From positions 1 to 18,430 of the forward strand of contig URHE01000038.1 of NCBI GenBank assembly GCA_900547595.1: a DNA stretch of 18,430 nt, in the 5' to 3' direction. This document shows positions 1-6,955 of the stretch, in pieces; the first letter of the stretch is position 1, and every line of letters starts with the position of its first letter. The notes beneath the pieces are model-generated. The model was not told the DNA's origin and made no database searches. It saw only the letters and a program-made list of their open reading frames with translations. Origin of the DNA: an uncultured Desulfovibrio sp. GTDB lineage: Bacteria > Desulfobacterota > Desulfovibrionia > Desulfovibrionales > Desulfovibrionaceae. A program made the translations under genes and the position numbers.

Positions 1-6
1 GAATAA

Positions 7-49
7 GGCGGAAAACCACGCTTTTCCGCCGCTTGTCCCGCTCTGCGGG
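7..49. other. Two small hairpins at the window's left edge
   Basis: Positions 7-15 pair perfectly with 22-30 (9 bp, 6-nt loop), and 37-41 pair with 45-49. Read on the minus strand, the first stem ends in TTTTCCGCC followed by TTATTC, so it may act as a weak terminator for minus-strand transcripts leaving the permease gene. No coding sequence is visible between 1 and 114. Confidence 0.4.
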
Positions 50-68
50 GAAATGGAGGCAGCGAGAC

Positions 69-105
69 CTGATGAAAATATCTGCAGGACAGATATTTTC
101 ATCAG
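69..105 (-). terminator. Perfect 16-bp hairpin just after the permease stop
   Basis: Positions 69-84 are the exact reverse complement of 90-105, with a 5-nt loop. The hairpin begins about 10 nt after the permease stop codon (115-117, minus strand). It is AT-rich in a GC-rich setting. No T tract follows on the minus strand, so it is not a textbook intrinsic terminator; it may stabilise the 3' end or work with the hairpins at 7-49. Confidence 0.5.
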
Positions 106-114
106 CAAAATGCT

Positions 115-1233
115 CTAAAGGTACGGGCCAAGGCTGTTGAACAGCCAGCCGACAAGGGTAAATATCCCCCACAAATAGCCGATGAAGGCCGCCTGGAGCC
201 TGAACGTCATGATCTGGCGCAGCAGCAGCACTTCCGGAATGCTGGCCGCCACGGCGCTCATGCAGAACGCCAGTGTCGTTCCCAGGGGCAGGCCCTTGAG
301 CAGCAGGCTTTCCATGATCGGCACAATGCCTGTCACATTTGAATACAGGGGGATGCCCACCAGAACGGCAACGGGAACCGACCACCATTGGCCGGCGCCA
401 AGATGTTCCGCAAACCAGTTTTCCGGCACAAAGCCGTGCAGGACCGCGCCGATGCCCACGCCGACAATGACCCATTTCCAGATGCGCTTCACGATGGAGA
501 CCATTTCTCCATATGCGAAGGCATGCCGCTGCCGGAGGCTCAGTTTTTGCCCCTGTCCGTTTTCGCTGGCGGCCAGGCGGGCGGGAGCGCTGTTCATGGT
601 TTCCCTGATGAAGGGGTGCAGCCAGCGTTCCGCCCCGATGCCGTCCATGAAGAGGCCGCCGATGATGCCCGCGGCCATGCCCACCGCCACATAGAGCACG
701 GTGAATTTCCAGCCGAGCAGCCCCCACAGCAGCACCACGGCGAGTTCATTGATGAGCGGCGAGGTTATCAGGAACGCCATGGTGATACCCATGGGGATGC
801 GGGCCGTGGTGAAACCGAGAAAGAGCGGAATGCCGGAACAGGAACAGAACGGCGTGACCGCCCCGAACAGCGCGCCGAGAATATAGCCGAGGCCGCGCCG
901 CTTTCCGGCAAGGCAGTCCCGGACCCGTTCAACATTCAGCGAGGCGCGCATCCAGGCAATGGCATAGATCAGCGCCACCAGCAGCAGAAGTATCTTCAGC
1001 GTATCGTAGAGAAAAAACTCCAGTGAGGCGGCCAGATGCGCGTCGGGCGCCAGGCCGGGCACAGCGGAAACCAGCCAGTGCGAGACGGGGAGCACGGAGC
1101 GGTATGCCAGCAGCCAGAGGGCGCCCAGCGCGAGGAGGGCGGCCAGGTATTTTGCGTTCCAGCCCCCGGGGCGGGCCTCCCCCTCCGGCGGCGGCGTTTT
1201 GGCGCGGCAATGGCAGGTGGGTTCCGTGTGCAT
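115..1233 (-). CDS. UPF0718/ArsP-type permease
   Basis: 372-residue polytopic membrane protein of the permease family that includes ArsP (PF03773 type). Predicted membrane segments lie near residues 28-46, 75-95, 113-142, 148-172, 176-198, 250-268, 284-305, 316-335 and 347-368. Family signatures are TPFCSCS at 127-133 and TSPLINE at 158-164. ArsP members export trivalent organoarsenicals; other relatives are linked to other metals, so the substrate is inferred from the neighbouring ArsR gene. The N-terminus carries Cys-His-Cys (residues 7-9), which could bind a metal. The start at 1233 is chosen because CAGGAGAGG lies 7 nt upstream; the reading frame stays open to 1404 but that would overlap arsR. 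It lies 110 nt downstream of arsR on the same strand, probably co-transcribed. Confidence 0.85.
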   Translation of the reverse strand: MHTEPTCHCRAKTPPPEGEARPGGWNAKYLAALLALGALWLLAYRSVLPVSHWLVSAVPGLAPDAHLAASLEFFLYDTLKILLLLVALIYAIAWMRASLNVERVRDCLAGKRRGLGYILGALFGAVTPFCSCSGIPLFLGFTTARIPMGITMAFLITSPLINELAVVLLWGLLGWKFTVLYVAVGMAAGIIGGLFMDGIGAERWLHPFIRETMNSAPARLAASENGQGQKLSLRQRHAFAYGEMVSIVKRIWKWVIVGVGIGAVLHGFVPENWFAEHLGAGQWWSVPVAVLVGIPLYSNVTGIVPIMESLLLKGLPLGTTLAFCMSAVAASIPEVLLLRQIMTFRLQAAFIGYLWGIFTLVGWLFNSLGPYL

Positions 1234-1343
1234 GGGCAGCCTCTCCTGATGCATTGATGGATGTTGACCCGAGCGGTTTGGTAATGAACGTGCGTAAACG
1301 CTCTGGCGGATGCGGGAGCCGTCATCTGCCCGCTTGCCGTTCG

Positions 1344-1697
1344 TCAGCCGCTCCGCCGGGGCAGGATGCGCCCCGCCGGACTGGCATCCCGAAAACGCTG
1401 GCATGCCCCGGGGTTGCCGGAGCAGCAGTTTTCCGTAAGATAGGCGATGACCTCCAGCATCCGCGGAATGTCGGCCCTGTAGCGCATGAACCGGCCTTCA
1501 CGTTCCACATCCGCAAGCCCGCTCTGCACGAGCGCCTTGAGGTGAAAGGAAAGATTGGTGGAAGGGATGTCGAGCTCCCGGGCGATGTCCCCCTGCACGC
1601 AACCGTCCGGCGCGTGCCGGACCAGCAGCCGGAAAATGTCCAGCCGCAGGTCGAACGCCAGTGCCTCAAAAATTTTGCATGCCTGCTGTGTTTGCAT
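1344..1697 (-). CDS. arsR: ArsR-family metalloid-responsive repressor
   Basis: 117-residue winged-helix repressor. The recognition region is near residues 35-60 (DIARELDIPSTNLSFHLKAL). Cysteines occur at 7, 33, 91, 92 and 99; the C-terminal CCSGNPGAC arrangement resembles the C95/C96/C102 As(III) site of Acidithiobacillus ferrooxidans ArsR, so arsenite or antimonite binding is likely. The frame is open to 1814, but ATG 1697 is preferred: it has no Shine-Dalgarno sequence, yet it sits exactly where the predicted promoter would start transcription, suggesting a leaderless mRNA. ATG 1715 also lacks a ribosome site and would lie inside the promoter. The gene probably represses itself and the downstream permease. 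Identity as an ArsR protein is firm; ligand is inference. Confidence 0.88.
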   Translation of the reverse strand: MQTQQACKIFEALAFDLRLDIFRLLVRHAPDGCVQGDIARELDIPSTNLSFHLKALVQSGLADVEREGRFMRYRADIPRMLEVIAYLTENCCSGNPGACQRFRDASPAGRILPRRSG

Positions 1698-1703
1698 GGA
1701 TTG

Positions 1704-1732
1704 ATAGTTCAACATCAATTGATATATGTCAA
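1704..1732 (-). promoter_or_regulatory. arsR promoter with embedded palindromic operator
   Basis: On the minus strand, TTGACA (1732-1727), a 17-nt spacer and AACTAT (1709-1704) form a sigma-70-type promoter. The spacer contains the perfect 10-bp palindrome ATCAATTGAT (1714-1723), a natural place for an ArsR operator. Transcription would start near 1697, at the A of the arsR ATG. Confidence 0.65.
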
Positions 1733-1742
1733 GCCCTACGCG

Positions 1743-1770
1743 ACCGCTCCTCAGGAGCGGTAAAATTTTT
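1743..1770 (+). terminator. Orphan hairpin followed by AAAATTTTT
   Basis: ACCGCTCC (1743-1750) pairs with GGAGCGGT (1754-1761) around a TCA loop, then AAAATTTTT follows on the plus strand. It has terminator form in the plus direction, yet no plus-strand gene ends here. It may stop antisense transcripts from the arsR side or insulate the divergent promoters. Confidence 0.4.
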
Positions 1771-1776
1771 ATAAAT

Positions 1777-1791
1777 AGAAAATGAATTTCA
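1777..1791. promoter_or_regulatory. Fur-box-like site
   Basis: AGAAAATGAATTTCA differs at two positions from the TGAAAATNATTTTCA form that I recall for Desulfovibrio Fur sites. It lies just upstream of a TTGACA (1798-1803) with an AACATT 17 nt further on (1821-1826), a candidate plus-strand promoter for the porin. Iron control is an inference. Confidence 0.4.
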
Positions 1792-1849
1792 ATTTTATTG
1801 ACAGCGGAAAACATCTGTGCAACATTCTTTTCGCAGGTTTATAGGAATA

Positions 1850-1900
1850 GTGTTAGTAACACGTTTTTTTATTTATTGACACGGCAGGTGCCCTGTGTCA
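1850..1900. promoter_or_regulatory. Two dyads upstream of the porin gene
   Basis: GTGTTAGTAACAC (1850-1862) is a perfect 13-nt palindrome, followed by a T-rich run. A second inverted repeat, TGACAC (1877-1882) with GTGTCA (1895-1900), encloses a smaller GGCA/TGCC dyad. They lie 72-123 nt before the porin start and could bind regulators or fold in the 5' leader. I cannot assign a regulator. Confidence 0.35.
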
Positions 1901-1972
1901 CCGTGCCCGCGGAGAAAGCCCTTGCAGTCCGGGCGGAAAGAGCTTCCGCCCGGGAAGTCCGGAGGAGGAAGC

Positions 1973-3586
1973 ATGAAAGGGATCGGTCGAAAGGCAAAAG
2001 CGGCAAAAAAATTTCTCTGCCCCCTGTTTCTGGCGGCGGCCCTGCTGCTGGGGGGCCGGGCGCCGGCGGCGGCCATTGACTTCAAGGTAAGCGGCGAGTG
2101 GCTGGTGGGCTTCGGCGCGGGGACGGGCGAGCTGTACAGCAAGTATCGGGAACCCGCCTCGGACCGGAAAACCCGGACCAACAGCAATGACATGTTCGAG
2201 GCCAATCAGCGGCTGCGCCTCCAGCTGGATGCCGTGGCCTCGGAGTCCCTGTCCGGCAGCGTGGGCTTCGAGATCGGCGACCAGCGCTGGGGCAAGGCCG
2301 AGGACGGGGGCGCGCTCGGCGCGGACGGCACCAATGTCATCAAGCTGAAAAACGCCTACATCGACTGGACCGTGCCGTCCACCGAGCTTTCGTTCCGCAT
2401 GGGCATCCAGGGCCTGGCGCTGCCCAACGCGGCGGGCGGTTCGGCCATCATGGACGGCGATGTGGCGGGCGTCGTGGCCAGCTACAGGTTTTCGGACGCC
2501 GTGAGCCTCACGGCCCTGTGGATGCGGCCGGTCAACGACAACTTTTCGGACGGCTATTTCGACAAAAGCAGCGACCGCGCGGGCTATCTGGACAATATGG
2601 ACCTCTTCGCCCTGTCCCTGCCCATCACGCTGGACGGCTACGAGATCACCCCGTGGGTGATGTACGGTATGCTGGGCAGGAACGCTCTGCGCGGCCTGGA
2701 CGCTGTCAATGAGAACGAGCCGTGGGAAACTTCGGACGGTGTCCTCGGCCTCACCGTGCCCGGCCTGACCCCCGGCTTCAACTTCGCCGGCGGCAGCCCG
2801 CTGACCACCGCCTCCACCGGCAAAGCCTACGGCAGCATGTTCTGGGCGGGCCTGCCCATCGTCATTTCCGTCCTTGACCCGCTGAACATCGAGATCGACC
2901 TCAACTACGGCTATGTGGAGGAAATGGGGCGCTTCGACATCATCAGGCGCGGCAATGCCGGGGACATCGTGCGCGGCAGCACGCAGCGGCAGGGCTGGCT
3001 GGCCAAGGCCCTGGTGGAATACAAACTGGAGTGGGGCGTGCCCGGCATTTTGGGCTGGTATGCCTCCGGCGATGACGGCAATGTGAAGAACGGCTCCGAG
3101 CGCCTGCCCTCCATCGCGGGCGCGGGCAACTTCACCTCGTTCATCGGCGACGGCAACCTCGCCTGGGGCTCGTTTGACGACAGCTGCGACTGGGCCATGA
3201 CCTATTCGGGCACCTGGGGCGTCGGCCTCCAGCTGCGCGACATGTCGTTCCTTGAAGACCTCTCGCATACGTTCAGGGTGGCCTACTGGGGCGGCACCAA
3301 CAGTCCGTCCATGGTCAAATACATGGAGAGCGCGTATTCCTGGCGTGACGGCTACGGCGGCGACGGCCCCTACCTCACCACCAATGACGGGCTGCTGGAG
3401 TTCAACCTCGTCAACCAGTGGCGGATGTACGAGAACCTCGAGCTGAACCTTGAGCTCGGCTACATCGTCAACATGCTGGACCAGGACACCTGGCGGAAAG
3501 GCGGCTATTACGGCGGCGCGGGCAACGGCTCCTTCGAGAGGCAGGATGCCTGGAAGGCCCAGCTGACGTTCGCGTATTCGTTCTGA
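1973..3586 (+). CDS. Outer-membrane porin, Desulfovibrio type
   Basis: 537-residue precursor of a beta-barrel outer-membrane protein resembling the homotrimeric porins abundant in Desulfovibrio. Residues 1-34 form a signal peptide: basic N-terminus, hydrophobic LFLAAALLLGG core, probable cleavage after APAAA. The mature part is rich in aromatic, Gly and alternating polar/hydrophobic residues typical of beta strands and ends in AYSF, the C-terminal aromatic needed for BAM-dependent assembly. The start at 1973 is supported by GGAGGAGG at 1961-1968; the frame is open from 1895 but the extension lacks a signal-peptide form. The gene stands alone and is divergent from arsR. It probably allows diffusion of small solutes; specificity cannot be read from sequence. 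Confidence 0.85.
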   Translation: MKGIGRKAKAAKKFLCPLFLAAALLLGGRAPAAAIDFKVSGEWLVGFGAGTGELYSKYREPASDRKTRTNSNDMFEANQRLRLQLDAVASESLSGSVGFEIGDQRWGKAEDGGALGADGTNVIKLKNAYIDWTVPSTELSFRMGIQGLALPNAAGGSAIMDGDVAGVVASYRFSDAVSLTALWMRPVNDNFSDGYFDKSSDRAGYLDNMDLFALSLPITLDGYEITPWVMYGMLGRNALRGLDAVNENEPWETSDGVLGLTVPGLTPGFNFAGGSPLTTASTGKAYGSMFWAGLPIVISVLDPLNIEIDLNYGYVEEMGRFDIIRRGNAGDIVRGSTQRQGWLAKALVEYKLEWGVPGILGWYASGDDGNVKNGSERLPSIAGAGNFTSFIGDGNLAWGSFDDSCDWAMTYSGTWGVGLQLRDMSFLEDLSHTFRVAYWGGTNSPSMVKYMESAYSWRDGYGGDGPYLTTNDGLLEFNLVNQWRMYENLELNLELGYIVNMLDQDTWRKGGYYGGAGNGSFERQDAWKAQLTFAYSF

Positions 3587-3618
3587 CAACGCGCCCGGCG
3601 CCGAAGCCATCCGAAGGG

Positions 3619-3667
3619 CGCGCCGCAGGCGCGTTTGCGTTGCCGCGCAAAGCGCGGCTTACGCAAA
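3619..3667 (+). terminator. Adjacent hairpins after the porin gene
   Basis: CGCGCC (3619-3624) pairs with GGCGCG (3628-3633) and is followed by TTTGCGTT. Directly adjoining, TTTGCGT plus GCCGCGC (3634-3648) pairs with GCGCGGC plus ACGCAAA (3652-3667) around an AAA loop, 14 bp with one small internal loop. The first stem looks like a weak intrinsic terminator for the porin; the second reinforces it or protects the 3' end. Confidence 0.5.
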
Positions 3668-3758
3668 TGGACCGCAACGCGCAGCTGTTTTTGACGGATA
3701 ATTGCGGCATTGCCCACACAGTACAGCGTCATCAATCAGAAAAGTATCACAAAGCCAA

Positions 3759-3792
3759 CAAAAAAAGGCCACGGGGCGCCCCGTGGCCTTTT
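3759..3792. terminator. Bidirectional intrinsic terminator between porin and tsf
   Basis: GGCCACGGGG (3767-3776) and CCCCGTGGCC (3779-3788) form a perfect stem, part of a 22-nt palindrome. A run of A lies on the left (3760-3766) and TTTT on the right (3789-3792), so both strands read a stem followed by T. The longer T run serves the minus-strand rpsB-tsf transcript, ending about 50 nt after the tsf stop. Confidence 0.85.
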
Positions 3793-3840
3793 CCGCGCTC
3801 CGGCTTCCCGTTTCGGGAAGGAGCGCGGCACAAAAACGGA

Positions 3841-4698
3841 CTATTCCGCCGCGAGCTGGATGCGCTCGAAGCCCGTCACCGTGATGGTGTCGTTGACGGC
3901 CTTGGCCGCCTCGCGCACCACGTCGGCCACGCTCTTCTTGTCGTCGCGGATATAGGGCTGCTCCAGCAGGCAGACTTCCTTCTGGAATTTCTTCACCGCG
4001 CCCTCGGCGATCTTGTCCACGATATTGGCGGGCTTGCCCTCTTCAAGGGCCTTCTGGCGATAGACCTCGCGCTCGCGCTCCACGGCGGCCTGGTCCAGGC
4101 TCGACGCATCAAGCGCCATGGGGCTGGTGGCGGCCACCTGCATGGCGAGGTTCTTGGCCAGTTCCTTCACTTCGGGGGTGCCCACGCTGGCGGCCTTGCC
4201 GCAGGTGAGGAAAACGAGGACGCCGATCTTGCCGTTGGCGTGGATATACTGGCCCACGGCTTCGGTGTCCGCGGCGGCGCTGTGCCGCGCGAACTTGCCG
4301 AGGCGCATGTTTTCGCCCACCGAGGCGATGAGCTGCTTGACCTCATCGCCCACGATGCCGTCCAGGCCGGCGGCGTCGGCGGGGTCATGCTCCAGCACGG
4401 CCTGCGCCACGCGCCGGGCCATGGCCTGGAACTGGTCGCCGCGCGCCACGAAGTCCGTCTCGCACATGAGCGAGGCCATGGCCACATGCTTGCCGTCCTG
4501 GCTCGTCACGGAAGTCACCAGGCCCTCGCAGGTGGCGCGGTCCGACTTTTTGGCGGCCTTGGCCATGCCCTTCTGGCGCAGCCAGTCCACGGCCTTTTCC
4601 ATGTCGCCGTTGACTTCCACCAGGGCCTTTTTGCAGTCCATCATGCCTGCGCCGGTCTTTTCGCGCAGTTCCTTGACCATTTGTGCGCTGATCGCCAT
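3841..4698 (-). CDS. tsf: Elongation factor Ts
   Basis: 285 residues, the usual length for EF-Ts, the guanine-nucleotide exchange factor that recharges EF-Tu in translation. The N-terminal UBA-like domain is clear (LREKTGAGMMDCKKAL, residues 11-26). The nucleotide-exchange motif TDFVAR is at 81-86, followed by the core and coiled-coil regions. ATG 4698 is chosen because GGAG lies 6 nt upstream and the protein then begins MAISAQMVKELREKTG like its relatives; the frame runs on to a GTG at 4710, which would overlap that ribosome site. It follows rpsB by 117 nt on the same strand, the standard rpsB-tsf order. pyrH, a common third gene, is absent here: a terminator follows directly. Confidence 0.97.
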   Translation of the reverse strand: MAISAQMVKELREKTGAGMMDCKKALVEVNGDMEKAVDWLRQKGMAKAAKKSDRATCEGLVTSVTSQDGKHVAMASLMCETDFVARGDQFQAMARRVAQAVLEHDPADAAGLDGIVGDEVKQLIASVGENMRLGKFARHSAAADTEAVGQYIHANGKIGVLVFLTCGKAASVGTPEVKELAKNLAMQVAATSPMALDASSLDQAAVEREREVYRQKALEEGKPANIVDKIAEGAVKKFQKEVCLLEQPYIRDDKKSVADVVREAAKAVNDTITVTGFERIQLAAE

Positions 4699-4760
4699 TG
4701 CTTTCTCCACGATTCCGGGCGGCGGTCCATGGCGCGCGCCCGGAGGTCTTGCTGTTCAGG

Positions 4761-4776
4761 GGCCGCCCGTGCGGCC
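4761..4776 (-). other. Hairpin in the rpsB-tsf spacer
   Basis: GGCCGC (4761-4766) pairs with GCGGCC (4771-4776). On the minus strand the T run precedes rather than follows the stem, so it is not a terminator for rpsB; it may set the rpsB:tsf ratio by slowing polymerase or guiding RNA cleavage. Confidence 0.35.
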
Positions 4777-4815
4777 AAAATCCGCTCTCCGGCTGGTCCG
4801 CTCGCGAAAGCGGCG

Positions 4816-5607
4816 CTAGCTGGCCGCTTCGGTGGCCGCGGCGTCCGCTTCCATGGCGGCGACCGCTTCGGCCGCGGCTTCCTCCATGACCTCTTCGGCC
4901 TGGGCCACGGTGCGGTTGTCCTTCATCATGGCCTCGCCCTCAAGGCAGGCTTCGGCAAAGGCGGTCACAAAGAGCTTGATGGCGCGGATGGCGTCGTCGT
5001 TGCCGGGGATGATGAAGTCGATATTGTCCGGGTCGCAGTTGGTGTCCGTGACGGCCACGATGGGGATGCCGAGCTTGCGGCATTCCTTGACGGCGATGTC
5101 CTCGCGGTTGGGGTCGATGATGAAGGCGAGCTGGGGCAGGCGGTCCATGTTCTTGATGCCGCCGAGGGATTCCTCCAGCTTGTGCATCTCGCGCTCCAGC
5201 AGGAGGATCTCCTTTTTCTGGTAGCGGTTGATGGAGCCGTCCGCGAACATGGATTCCAGCTTCTTGAGGCGCTCCACGCTCTTCTGGATGGTGACGAAGT
5301 TGGTCAGCGTGCCGCCCATCCAGCGGTTGGTCACATAGAACTGGTGCGCGCGCGAGGCCTCGGCGGCCACGGCCTCCTGGGCCTGGCGCTTGGTGCCGAT
5401 GAAGAGCACCTTGCCGCCCCTGGCGACGGTGTCCACCATCTTGTCATAGGCGTCGCGGAACAGTTTGACGGTCTGCTGCAGGTCGATGATATGGATGCCG
5501 TTGCGCGCGCCGAAGATATAGGGGCGCATCTTGGGGTTCCAGCGCCGGGTCTGGTGCCCGAAGTGCACGCCGGTCTCCAGCATCTGCTTCATGCTGACGT
5601 AGGCCAT
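4816..5607 (-). CDS. rpsB: Small-subunit ribosomal protein S2
   Basis: 263-residue uS2, component of the 30S subunit. The N-terminus MAYVSMKQMLETGVHFGHQT and the following RRWNPKM are diagnostic. The LFIGTKRQAQEAV and VTNRWMGGTLTNF segments and the region around FIIDPNREDIAVKECRKLGI are also typical. The C-terminus carries an extra Ala/Glu-rich tail of about 30 residues. ATG 5607 is supported by GGAGG 7 nt upstream and by family alignment, although the frame remains open to 5928. First gene of the rpsB-tsf operon, with its own promoter near 5735-5763 and a folded leader. Confidence 0.97.
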   Translation of the reverse strand: MAYVSMKQMLETGVHFGHQTRRWNPKMRPYIFGARNGIHIIDLQQTVKLFRDAYDKMVDTVARGGKVLFIGTKRQAQEAVAAEASRAHQFYVTNRWMGGTLTNFVTIQKSVERLKKLESMFADGSINRYQKKEILLLEREMHKLEESLGGIKNMDRLPQLAFIIDPNREDIAVKECRKLGIPIVAVTDTNCDPDNIDFIIPGNDDAIRAIKLFVTAFAEACLEGEAMMKDNRTVAQAEEVMEEAAAEAVAAMEADAAATEAAS

Positions 5608-5647
5608 GGGTTCCTCCAGTGGGTTGTGCCTCCACCCCGGCCTTGCG

Positions 5648-5707
5648 GGCTTTCCACCCCGGGGAGGCCGGATGCGCCGCGCATCCGCCCGGGGACCCCG
5701 GAAAGCC
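5648..5707 (-). promoter_or_regulatory. Highly folded rpsB 5' leader
   Basis: Three nested stems: 5648-5655 with 5700-5707 (8 bp, GGCTTTCC/GGAAAGCC), 5657-5663 with 5688-5694 (7 bp), and 5669-5675 with 5681-5687 (7 bp, 5-nt loop). The element lies 41-100 nt upstream of the rpsB start, inside the predicted 120-nt leader. S2 represses its own mRNA in E. coli and leader structures of this kind are the usual means; the role here is inferred. Confidence 0.6.
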
Positions 5708-5734
5708 GCCGGAGTGTGCGAAATGGGAACGAAT

Positions 5735-5763
5735 CCCATAGCCCAAAAGCGCGCGCCTGGCAA
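5735..5763 (-). promoter_or_regulatory. rpsB promoter
   Basis: On the minus strand TTGCCA (5763-5758), a 17-nt spacer and TATGGG (5740-5735). The site lies between the upstream terminator and the folded leader, which is where a promoter is needed. Predicted start near 5728. Confidence 0.5.
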
Positions 5764-5796
5764 GCGGCATCCGTGGACTTCGGGCGGTGGGGGGAC

Positions 5797-5850
5797 AAAA
5801 AAAGGGCCGTCCCGGCGGGCAGGGGCTCCAGCCGGGACGGACGGTTTTTT
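5797..5850. terminator. Bidirectional terminator between the oxalate operon and rpsB
   Basis: CCGTCCCGGC (5807-5816) pairs with GCCGGGACGG (5831-5840), 14-nt loop. AAAAAAA lies at 5797-5803 and TTTTTT at 5845-5850. On the minus strand it ends the oxalate operon transcript about 60 nt after the permease stop. Confidence 0.8.
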
Positions 5851-5869
5851 GGGAGGGAGTGTATGCGTA

Positions 5870-5892
5870 CCGGCGCGGGCGGTCCGCGCCGG
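5870..5892 (-). other. GC hairpin after the AEC permease stop
   Basis: CCGGCGCGG (5870-5878) pairs with CCGCGCCGG (5884-5892), loop GCGGT. It lies 14 nt past the stop codon and upstream of the main terminator; probably a 3'-end stabilising or pausing element. Confidence 0.4.
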
Positions 5893-5905
5893 CGCGGGGC
5901 CTTGG

Positions 5906-6877
5906 TTAGAACGCGCCGCTGAGGACAAGATCGGTGATCCAGATCCAGAGCGGGCAGAAGCCGATGAAGAGGATGACGCTCAGGGTCAGGGACGAGGTGC
6001 CCGTGGCCACATAGGTGTCGTATTCATCGGCGATGATGATGCCCGAGAAGGCCGGCGGCAGGGCGCAGGCCACCACGAGCATCTTGATGTTGAGCGGGTC
6101 CATGGCGCAGAGGACGCCGCCGGCCAGGGCCAGGGCGGGCATGACGACGAGCTTGAGGATGGAGCCCAGGATGGCCTGCCAGTTGATGACCACCTTGATG
6201 GACGAAAGCGTGATGCCCGCCGAGAACACGGCCATGGAGGCGTTGGCCTTGGCTATGAGGTCAAAGGACGGGCTCGCCCACGCGGGCCACGGAATGCCCA
6301 CGAGCACCCAAATCACCGCGAGGATCGGCGCCCAGGCCACGGGCTGTTCCAGGGCGTGGATGACGGGCATCCACGCGCTTTCCTTCTTGGAGCTTCCGGC
6401 CTTTTCCTTTTCCAGCGAGGCGTTGAGCAGGGAGAGGCCCACCGGGATGCCCACGGCGTTGACCACGATGCCCACGATGGCGACCACCAGGGCCACGGCG
6501 GGCGTGGCGCCGAAGATGGGCTCCAGCACGGCGAACCCGAGGAAGCCGATGGTGGGCGAACCGCTGATCAGGGCCGAAACGGCCGCGTCGGCGCCGGTAT
6601 TGTTCCTGAAACAATACTTGTAGATGAAATACACGGCCATGAAACAGGCCATGATGACCACAAGCGAAACAAGGGAGAGCTTGAGGTCCTTGTAGAGCAT
6701 GTCGCGGCTGGCCTGGGCGATGGAGACGAAGAGCGCCGCGGGCAGCGCGTAGTCCAGGACCACCTTGTTGAACTTTTTGGAATCGTTGCCGTCAAAGATT
6801 CCCTTCTTGCCCGAGATGTAGCCGGCAAGCATGACCACGACGATGGGGACGATGGCGTACAGGATGATATGTGACAT
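5906..6877 (-). CDS. AEC-family transporter, likely oxalate carrier
   Basis: 323-residue inner-membrane protein of the auxin efflux carrier family (PF03547 type), about ten hydrophobic segments in two halves separated by a hydrophilic loop near residues 155-165 (LEKEKAGSSKKE). The first segment, IILYAIVPIVVVMLAGY, and the conserved ALPPAFSGIIIADEY region late in the protein are typical. E. coli YfdV, of the same family and similar length, sits beside frc and oxc in the same way, so transport of oxalate (or formate exchange) is the natural inference; Oxalobacter uses an unrelated MFS antiporter. ATG 6877 follows GGGGGGATCCC. Last gene of the frc-oxc-AEC operon, 78 nt after oxc, followed by the terminator at 5797-5850. 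Confidence 0.85.
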   Translation of the reverse strand: MSHIILYAIVPIVVVMLAGYISGKKGIFDGNDSKKFNKVVLDYALPAALFVSIAQASRDMLYKDLKLSLVSLVVIMACFMAVYFIYKYCFRNNTGADAAVSALISGSPTIGFLGFAVLEPIFGATPAVALVVAIVGIVVNAVGIPVGLSLLNASLEKEKAGSSKKESAWMPVIHALEQPVAWAPILAVIWVLVGIPWPAWASPSFDLIAKANASMAVFSAGITLSSIKVVINWQAILGSILKLVVMPALALAGGVLCAMDPLNIKMLVVACALPPAFSGIIIADEYDTYVATGTSSLTLSVILFIGFCPLWIWITDLVLSGAF

Positions 6878-6908
6878 GGGATCCCCCCGGGGGATTTGGG
6901 ATATATGC

Positions 6909-6949
6909 TCGCGGGCCGGCTCCGGGAGGCGTCCCGGCCCGGCCCGCGA
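6909..6949 (-). other. Long hairpin in the oxc-permease spacer
   Basis: Positions 6909-6919 pair perfectly with 6939-6949 (11 bp), and inside the loop 6922-6927 pair with 6932-6937. It lies 7 nt after the oxc stop codon. There is no T tract, so it probably protects the oxc 3' end or lowers permease expression rather than ending transcription. Confidence 0.5.
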
Positions 6950-6955
6950 TTTCCG

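Noticed and set aside
1234..1404. N-terminal extension of the permease to 1404
   Set aside because: It would overlap arsR by about 60 nt, has no hydrophobic or conserved content, and a good ribosome site precedes ATG 1233.
1898..3610. 570-codon minus-strand frame antisense to the porin
   Set aside because: The plus strand has a signal peptide, a ribosome site and a porin-type C-terminus.
4699..4710. GTG start for tsf four codons upstream
   Set aside because: It would include the GGAG ribosome site in the coding sequence; ATG 4698 matches the usual EF-Ts N-terminus.
3640..5922. 760-codon plus-strand frame antisense to tsf and rpsB
   Set aside because: Low-complexity shadow of two proven housekeeping genes; it also runs across two terminators.
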